Positions 59,891-64,000 of a DNA stretch of 64,000 bases are shown piece by piece. The translations under genes were made by a program, and so were the position numbers. Every line of letters begins with the position of its first letter. Position 1 is the stretch's first letter. The notes below the pieces were generated by a model that did not search any database, was not told the DNA's origin, and saw only the letters and a list, made by a program, of their open reading frames with translations. This stretch comes from Casp-actino8 sp964563545 (GTDB lineage Bacteria; Actinomycetota; Acidimicrobiia; Acidimicrobiales; Ilumatobacteraceae): the NCBI GenBank assembly GCA_964563545.1, contig CAZLXB010000007.1, positions 1 to 64,000 of the forward strand. The letters run 5' to 3'.

Positions 59891-61360
59891 TCAGTTTCGC
59901 CAGGGCACCGCATCGGGCCAGCGGCCCTTGCCGCCGTTCTCGATCAGCAGGCCGGTGTGGGTGCGGTCGGCATGCCGACTTCGCCATACGAGCATGTCTT
60001 GGGTCATGCGCAGAATACGCGTCGGATCGGTGACCGGGGTTCGCCATGTGGGGTCGGCTTCGATGTCGAAGCAGAGCCACGATCCGTCACCGAACTGGAC
60101 GTACGCGGTGTCGTTCGTTCGCCGGACTGCGAGGTGTTGTTGTTCGAGTCGTCGATCCCAGGGCCAGTGGTAGTCACCGAAGGGAATCAAGGCGAACCGC
60201 CAGTCGAACTCCCACGATGCGGCGTCCCGCCACCACGCCGGCTCCTCACCCTCGAGGAAAGGCGTGAGCGGCAAACCATCGCATTGCAGCGGCACCGGCT
60301 GGTCGAGTGATTCGGCGAGGGTCGGCATCACATCGACACTCTCGGTGAAGCGATCGACCATACGGCCGCCAGCACGACGAGGATCACGCCAGATGAGCGG
60401 AATGTGGTGGCTCTCCTCGAACCAGCCCGCCTTCTGTACGAGTCCGTGGTCACCGAGTTGTTCACCGTGGTCGGCGGTGACGATCACGATGGTGTCTTCC
60501 CACTGACCGAGTTCGCGGAGAGTGCTCACGAGGCGACCGACCTCGTGGTCGACCGCGCTGATCATGCCGTAATACTGCGCGCGCACATGACGCATCTCGT
60601 CGTCGGTGGGTGGACGCTTGACCCAGTCGATCTCCATCAGAACGTCGTGAAAGGGATGTCGATCGTCGGCGGGGGTAATGGGGAGACCCACGTCGTCCGG
60701 GTGGTACATGGTCGAGAAGTGTCCGGGAGCCGAATACGGCGGGTGGGGGCGGAGATAACTCGCGTGCACGAACCACGGTTCGTCATCGGCACGGTTCGTG
60801 AGGTGGTCGATGATCCGATCGGTCATGAACGCCGAAAGTCCGTGTTCGGCCGGCCGTTCGTTCTCGGTGGCGAGGAGACGCAGGTGACCTCGACTCACGT
60901 CATGACCATGGGCTGCGAGATGATCGACCCACGGCTGGTGCGGTCCGCTCAGATCGAGTTTCCAGTCCATACCGGGGAGCAGACCTTCGTAACTCAGCAA
61001 GCGAGGATCGTCAGGGCCGGTTGCGACCCGCGGATCGATCGACTGGTCGGTGTAGCCGAAGAGGACCGGCTGGTAACCGGCGCGTCGCGCGAGGAGGGCG
61101 ACATTGTCGAATCGTTCGTCGAGCGGAGTGCCGTTGGCGACGACTCGGTGGTTCATCTGATACATGCCGGTGTACAGACCGGCGCGACCGGGCGCGCACG
61201 GAGTGGACTGCGTGTAGTGACGTGTGAAGTGGGTGCCGTGACGAGCCAGGTCGTCGAGGTACGGGGTTCGTACAAGCGGATGGCCGATGCACGACAACGA
61301 GTCGCCGCGGAACTGGTCGAGAGTGATGAAGAGGACGTTCAATCCACCGACACCGGACAT
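59891..61360 (-). CDS. Sulfatase-family hydrolase
   Basis: A 489-aa formylglycine-dependent sulfatase. Metal and active-site regions: FITLDQFRGD near the N-terminus, the FGE motif CAPGRA with Cys55 as formylglycine precursor (C-x-P-x-R), TADHGEQLGDHG and KAGWFEE. It likely removes sulfate from a sulfated sugar, or acts on a phosphonate monoester. There is no signal peptide. The ATG at 61360 is chosen over an in-frame TTG at 61381 lacking support. A formylglycine-generating enzyme is not in this window. Confidence 0.9.
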   Translation of the reverse strand: MSGVGGLNVLFITLDQFRGDSLSCIGHPLVRTPYLDDLARHGTHFTRHYTQSTPCAPGRAGLYTGMYQMNHRVVANGTPLDERFDNVALLARRAGYQPVLFGYTDQSIDPRVATGPDDPRLLSYEGLLPGMDWKLDLSGPHQPWVDHLAAHGHDVSRGHLRLLATENERPAEHGLSAFMTDRIIDHLTNRADDEPWFVHASYLRPHPPYSAPGHFSTMYHPDDVGLPITPADDRHPFHDVLMEIDWVKRPPTDDEMRHVRAQYYGMISAVDHEVGRLVSTLRELGQWEDTIVIVTADHGEQLGDHGLVQKAGWFEESHHIPLIWRDPRRAGGRMVDRFTESVDVMPTLAESLDQPVPLQCDGLPLTPFLEGEEPAWWRDAASWEFDWRFALIPFGDYHWPWDRRLEQQHLAVRRTNDTAYVQFGDGSWLCFDIEADPTWRTPVTDPTRILRMTQDMLVWRSRHADRTHTGLLIENGGKGRWPDAVPWRN

Positions 61361-61377
61361 GTCGCTGATTGTGTCAC

Positions 61378-62463
61378 TCAACCGGCCGGAACGTACCGGT
61401 ATTCACCGTCTGTTTCCGTTCGGGCGAATTCTCCGGAGAGGCGCAGATGCTCGAGGTGGGCGAAAGTCTCGCTGTCGGCCATGCCGCCTTGGGCGCGGGG
61501 CGAGAAGAGGAATCCCGACATCTCCATGACGGTGGCCGGCCGGCCGAGTTCGTCGGCGGCATCGCGCAGACGCTGCAGACGTCCGTAGTGGTGCTCCTTG
61601 ATCTCCTTGGCTCGCCCGGCCAGATCGGTGAAGGGGTTTCCGTGGGCCGGCAAGGCCAACTTCACGTCGTTGCCGAATGCCGCGACCTTGTCGAGGGACT
61701 CGAAGAAGAGGTTGAGCGGGTCGAGGGCACGGATGAGTCCGCTGATGTGCGGTGTGATCGTGGGCAGGACGTGATCGCCGCACAGCATGAGGCCGGTCTC
61801 CGGATCGAAGAGGCACAGGTGGTCGGCCGTGTGGCCGGGTGTGTGCACCGCGACCCATTCGCGTCGGGCGAATGAATACCGCTCGGCATCGGCGAGGCGC
61901 ACGGTCGGCCTCGGGAGCCGCATGAGTTTGGGAAGCCGACTCATCAACTTGTAGCGCGTGCGGCGCTTCCAAGGAATCTGAATCCCGGGCCCGCCCCACG
62001 GGGTGGGCTCCCACGGTTTGCGGGCCGGGGGGAGTTCGGCGGCCGATTCGACGTCGATGTCGGGTGGCTCGGTCGGATCCCAGATCACGCGGAATCGTTC
62101 GTGCGTCACGATGTCGGCGCCCGACTGGCTCTGGATCCAGTGCGCGCCACCGAAATGATCGGGATGGCTGTGGGTGACGATCACGGTGTGCACCCGATTC
62201 ATCGGGACTCCGATGGCCCGAAGATGTTTGGAGATCTGCGCGTAACTCGACTTGTTGGGCAGACCCGGATCGACGACCGCGACGCCTCGCTCGTCCTCGA
62301 GGACGTACATGTTGACGTGCCCGAGACCCGGGATGTCGATGGGCAATTGCGTGCGCAGGACCCCCGGAGCCAGTTCGTCGATGCGATCCGTGGCCGGTCG
62401 CTGCTCTTCTTTCAGCGGACGGGGCGCGTCGGCCGATCCGTGTTGGTGGGCAGTCGACGACAC
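61378..62463 (-). CDS. MBL-fold metallo-hydrolase
   Basis: A 361-aa zinc hydrolase of the lactonase/glyoxalase II type. Motif 1 THSHPDHFGG, motif 2 HTPGHTADHLCLF, motif 3 LCGDHVLP and LPAHGNPF are complete. The extra C-terminal helical region (EIKEHHYGRLQRLRDAADELG) resembles DUF-type lactonases. The GTG at 62463 is chosen because the upstream extension overlaps orn. It lies 4 bp after the orn stop, giving orn-MBL-sulfatase-TIGR03085 in one direction. Confidence 0.9.
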   Translation of the reverse strand: MSSTAHQHGSADAPRPLKEEQRPATDRIDELAPGVLRTQLPIDIPGLGHVNMYVLEDERGVAVVDPGLPNKSSYAQISKHLRAIGVPMNRVHTVIVTHSHPDHFGGAHWIQSQSGADIVTHERFRVIWDPTEPPDIDVESAAELPPARKPWEPTPWGGPGIQIPWKRRTRYKLMSRLPKLMRLPRPTVRLADAERYSFARREWVAVHTPGHTADHLCLFDPETGLMLCGDHVLPTITPHISGLIRALDPLNLFFESLDKVAAFGNDVKLALPAHGNPFTDLAGRAKEIKEHHYGRLQRLRDAADELGRPATVMEMSGFLFSPRAQGGMADSETFAHLEHLRLSGEFARTETDGEYRYVPAG

Positions 62464-62467
62464 GTGG

Positions 62468-63034
62468 TCAGGGTACTGGTGGGGTTGCGCCAGGGACGAA
62501 TACACGCGCGCGGTAGAAGCGCAGTTCTTCGATGCTCTGGCGAATGTCGTCGAGGGCTCGGTGGGTACCACCCTTGTGGGGCCGCGAACTGTCGGTGCCC
62601 GGGTACCAGCGCTTCACGAGCTCCTTGATGGTCGATACGTCGACCGATCGGTAGTGGAGGTGGTTCTCGATGTCGGGCAGGTACTTGGCGAGGAATCGGC
62701 GGTCGGTGCCGATCGAGTTACCGCACAACGGAACGGTTCGCGCCTCGGGTACGTGTTGTTTGATGAACTCGAGTGTGCGGCGTCCGGCTTCTTCGAGCGT
62801 GAGATTCGACGCGCGAATGGCGTCGAGCAGGCCCGACTTGGTGTGCATGTCGACGACGAAGGGATCCATGGCGGCCAGGACATCAGCCGGAGCCTGAACC
62901 ACCAGATCGGGACCCTCGGCCACGATGTTGAGTTCGTCGTCGGTCACGATGGTGGCGATCTCGACGATGACCTCTTTTTCGTGATCGAGCCCCGTCATCT
63001 CGAGGTCCATCCACACCAGCACGTCTCCGACCAT
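62468..63034 (-). CDS. orn: Oligoribonuclease
   Basis: It degrades 2-5 nt RNA fragments and linear pGpG, the c-di-GMP breakdown product, 3' to 5'. The protein is 188 aa. DEDDh catalytic residues: Asp10 and Glu12 (WMDLEMTG), a middle Asp in LCGNSIGTDRRF and YRSVDVST, and HRALDDI with the His and last Asp. The ATG at 63034 fits the family start; an upstream in-frame ATG at 63055 would add 7 residues. It is divergent from dut. Orn may recycle pGpG linked to the GGDEF protein in this window. Confidence 0.96.
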   Translation of the reverse strand: MVGDVLVWMDLEMTGLDHEKEVIVEIATIVTDDELNIVAEGPDLVVQAPADVLAAMDPFVVDMHTKSGLLDAIRASNLTLEEAGRRTLEFIKQHVPEARTVPLCGNSIGTDRRFLAKYLPDIENHLHYRSVDVSTIKELVKRWYPGTDSSRPHKGGTHRALDDIRQSIEELRFYRARVFVPGATPPVP

Positions 63035-63086
63035 ACGCCATCGATGTGGGATCACCCCGACACGGATGAGCAGGAGGCGCGTTGTC

Positions 63087-63092
63087 TATGGT
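63087..63092 (+). promoter_or_regulatory. -10 hexamer TATGGT, leaderless dut
   Basis: TATGGT ends 6 nt before the dut ATG at 63099, with no ribosome site between. Confidence 0.5.
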
Positions 63093-63098
63093 CGTGAC

Positions 63099-63566
63099 AT
63101 GAGCGGCGCCGGTGGAAACGATTCGTGGTCGCGCCTCGACGTTCCCGTCGTCCGTCTCGATCCCGACCTTCCGCTACCCGTCTACGCGCACGAAGGTGAT
63201 GCCGGGATCGATCTCGTGGCGCGTGAGAACGCAGTCGTGCCGGCGGCCGGTGGTCGGGTTCTGATCCCGACCGGAATCGCGTTGGCGCTGCCGCGCGGTT
63301 ACGCAGCGTTCGTGTTGCCGCGGAGCGGTCTGGCATTGAAGCATGGTGTGACGGTCGTGAACAGCCCGGGACTCATCGATTCTGCCTATCGAGGCGAGAT
63401 CAAGGTGGTCGTCCTCAACACCGACCCGACCTCCGATTACTCGATTTCGCGGGGTGACCGCATCGCCCAACTGGTGGTGCAACGGGTCGTCGAAGTGGTG
63501 TGGAGGGAAGTGACCGAACTCGACGACAACGATCGCGGCGGCGGATTCGGACACAGCGGCCGTTAG
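63099..63566 (+). CDS. dut: Deoxyuridine 5'-triphosphate nucleotidohydrolase
   Basis: It hydrolyses dUTP to dUMP, preventing uracil incorporation and feeding dTMP synthesis. The 155-aa trimeric dUTPase has all five motifs: GDAGIDLVA (1), PRSGLALKHG (2), NSPGLIDSAYRGEI (3), RGDRIAQLVV (4) and RGGGFGHSG (5). The ATG at 63099 is chosen over the upstream ORF start because a TATGGT -10 lies 6 nt before it. It is divergent from orn and its end overlaps the convergent plsC stop by four bases. Confidence 0.97.
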   Translation: MSGAGGNDSWSRLDVPVVRLDPDLPLPVYAHEGDAGIDLVARENAVVPAAGGRVLIPTGIALALPRGYAAFVLPRSGLALKHGVTVVNSPGLIDSAYRGEIKVVVLNTDPTSDYSISRGDRIAQLVVQRVVEVVWREVTELDDNDRGGGFGHSGR

Positions 63567-64000
63567 GCCGCTTTCATCGATTCGAGTTCGGCGGCGATCA
63601 CCGATCGGACCTTCTCCCGTAACTCGGGTATGTCGGCTTCGGTGAGGCCATCGGTGGAGATCGGTTCGAGCACGCGCACTTCGGCGTGTGCATCACCGAG
63701 TCGCCAATCGTGCTTGTTGAGCGCGGTACGCGTGCCGTGCACCGCGAGCGGCAGGATCGGCGCTTTGGCCTCGATCGCGAGCCGGAAAGCGCCGTCCTTG
63801 AACGAACCGAGCGTGCCATCGGCTGAGCGCGTGCCCTCGGGGAAGATCATGACCGAAACCCGCTTCTTGAGGCGGTCGTGGCAGGCCTTCATGGCGGCCG
63901 CGCCGCTCGCCCGATCGCCGCGGACCACGCGGATGTCACCGGCCATACGCATCATCCAGCCCACGGCCGGAAACTTGAAGAACGTCTCTTTCGAGAGCCA
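63563..64000 (-). CDS. plsC: 1-acyl-sn-glycerol-3-phosphate acyltransferase, 5' end cut by the window edge
   Basis: It makes phosphatidic acid from lysophosphatidic acid in the membrane. The open frame runs to base 64000, so the start and the HxxxxD motif lie outside the window. Visible: ETFFKFPAVGWMMRMAGDIRVVRGD, then FPEGTRSADGTLGSFKDGAF and PILPLAVHGTRTAL, all typical. There are 145 codons here plus the stop. Convergent overlap of four bases with dut. It is a second acyltransferase beside that at 44773. Confidence 0.9.
   Translation of the reverse strand, partial: WLSKETFFKFPAVGWMMRMAGDIRVVRGDRASGAAAMKACHDRLKKRVSVMIFPEGTRSADGTLGSFKDGAFRLAIEAKAPILPLAVHGTRTALNKHDWRLGDAHAEVRVLEPISTDGLTEADIPELREKVRSVIAAELESMKAA

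Overview
The window is a gene-dense, high-GC stretch of an actinobacterial chromosome. A 100-N scaffold gap suggests a draft genome or metagenome bin. The best lineage evidence is the block crgA - pabA - pknB - pbpA - rodA/ftsW - pstP - fhaB - fhaA - tRNA-Leu(CAG), the order I recall from the oriC-proximal region of Mycobacterium, here without pknA. The topA-tmk-holB order and a TIGR03085-type protein also fit Actinobacteria. The many acyl-CoA, short-chain dehydrogenase, BVMO and carotenoid-oxygenase genes would suit an Acidimicrobiia-like organism, but that finer placement is inference.

Layout. 1-7840: holB (cut by the window edge), tmk and topA, an MMPL exporter and divergent rsgA. 7858-14024: acyl-CoA dehydrogenase, SnoaL-like protein, SpoU methyltransferase, ferredoxin-reductase-like flavoprotein, MarR regulator, thiolase and a small membrane protein. 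14025-22206: the cell-division and Ser/Thr-phosphorylation block, a DnaA-box dyad and tRNA-Leu. 22220-24326: a three-gene arsenic cluster (arsI-arsC-acr3) bounded by near-identical inverted repeats directly 3' of the tRNA. 24330-34136: MBL-fold hydrolase, four SDRs, BVMO, sterol-desaturase-like protein, ABC-F ATPase, medium-chain reductase and a TetR regulator with a clear operator. 34211-39488: PPOX protein, carotenoid oxygenase, a branched-chain-type binding protein and a LivH-LivM fused permease without adjacent ATPases. 39485-47214: unknown acidic protein, two exported proteins, EamA exporter, GGDEF-EAL protein, two DUF1295 proteins around an acyltransferase, and a YitT/YczE protein. 47218-54495: CoA transferase, cyclase, SDR, M20 peptidase, then a tight NUDIX / thiamine-binding-like / HTH / HAD / MscS operon. 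54530-64000: alpha-L-fucosidase, GH3, sulfatase and MBL genes, orn, dut and a partial plsC.

The genome is compact. Many junctions are ATGA or TGATG overlaps, several convergent pairs overlap at their 3' ends, and no gene-free stretch exceeds about 150 bases. A recurring pattern is a YANNNT hexamer ending exactly 6-7 nt before the start codon at about fifteen transcription-unit heads, which suggests that leaderless mRNAs are the norm. I saw no rRNA, CRISPR array, transposase or phage genes.
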